Positions 63,859 through 64,000 of a stretch of 64,000 bases of DNA are shown in pieces. Numbering within the stretch: the first letter of the stretch is position 1; every line of letters starts with the position of its first letter. The stretch covers positions 55,800 to 119,799 of the forward strand of contig NZ_MVAG01000084.1 of NCBI RefSeq assembly GCF_002177115.1. Reading direction: 5' to 3'. The position numbers were made by a program, and so were the translations under genes. The notes under the pieces were generated by a model, which searched no databases, was not told where the DNA came from, and was given only the letters and a program-made list of their open reading frames with translations. The DNA is from Chryseobacterium mucoviscidosis. Its GTDB lineage: Bacteria; Bacteroidota; Bacteroidia; Flavobacteriales; Weeksellaceae.

Positions 63859-64000
63859 GGGATCAGTCTCAAAAGTTGGGGAGGAATGTTAAGTAGTTTT
63901 ATCTTTGTATAATGCTAAACGATCAAGAATTACTAAAGTTTTTGCTTCCACCATACTTAGTGGATTATTTTGATATTGTGAAATTTGAAGAAAAAGAAGG
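63859..64000 (+). mobile_element. Left end of an insertion sequence (ISAon1-type)
   Basis: The sequence from GGGATCAGTCTCAAAAGTTGG looks like the terminal inverted repeat of an IS; the right end is outside the window. A consensus promoter follows: TTG 63876-63878 and TATCTTTG 63900-63907, 21 bases apart, then a transposase start. The family is suggested by the coded N-terminus. Confidence 0.5.
63912..64000 (+). CDS. Transposase, N-terminal part (ISAon1-type)
   Basis: The ATG at 63912 opens a frame of 29 residues (MLNDQELLKFLLPPYLVDYF, then DIVKFEEKEG) that is cut by the window edge. It matches the N-terminal region found before the DDE domain in ISAon1-type transposases of Flavobacteriia, recalled by pattern. 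A consensus promoter five bases upstream supports the start. Confidence 0.6.
   Translation, partial: MLNDQELLKFLLPPYLVDYFDIVKFEEKE

Overview
The window is a piece of chromosome from a low-GC Bacteroidota bacterium, most likely family Weeksellaceae and close to Chryseobacterium. Four things point there: type IX secretion (T9SS) C-terminal sorting domains, repeated promoter elements of the Bacteroidota form TAnnTTTG with an upstream TTG/TTTG, lipoproteins with short lipoboxes, and families typical of Flavobacteriia (DUF3575, DUF5777, DUF1569, DUF3467). The assignment rests on gene content and motifs only. No rRNA or tRNA gene was recognised.

Layout, left to right. 1-4905 is accessory DNA. It holds an HxlR regulator tail, a lipoprotein gene broken by a -1 frameshift at a slippery heptamer, a tyrosine recombinase, a ComEC-like metallo-beta-lactamase-fold protein overlapping a four-helix membrane protein, and a divergent XRE regulator / SymE-like toxin pair. 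Two attC-like elements and two copies of an imperfect palindrome are scattered through it. 5047-9722 has an SDR protein, a DUF1569 protein, a degenerate Y1-transposase-like protein and a run of small secreted, lipoprotein and membrane proteins. 9934-17582 is a co-directional run of small proteins: metallophosphoesterase, SUKH-like protein, HD-type alarmone hydrolase, T4 Rnl2-like RNA ligase and FG-GAP-like lipoprotein. It ends in two decayed genes.

17786-47417 is mostly metabolic and envelope functions: KAS III, GT14 glycosyltransferase, cold-shock protein, MFS transporter, CPBP protease, ABC exporter, TruA, LpxK with PNP, a TlpA-like thioredoxin, DNA polymerase IV, alpha-amylase, carboxylesterase, AraC/alcohol dehydrogenase and HxlR/NmrA divergent pairs, and an NPP-type phosphodiesterase. 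A periplasmic redox-looking operon (DUF5777, cytochrome c, YceI, ankyrin, DOMON-like T9SS protein) is preceded by a CRP-type box and a Crp/Fnr gene. Palindromic intergenic repeats and a 42-bp minisatellite lie between these genes.

47504-63835, on the minus strand, is the ribosomal-protein/RNA polymerase locus, and it is split. rplK-rplA-rplJ-rplL has its own consensus promoter and ends at a strong hairpin terminator. About 5 kb with two large secreted surface-type proteins and a possible 24-residue peptide gene follows. rpoB-rpoC then has a separate consensus promoter and a leader of about 300 nt. The right edge enters an insertion sequence whose transposase start resembles the ISAon1-type N-terminal region.
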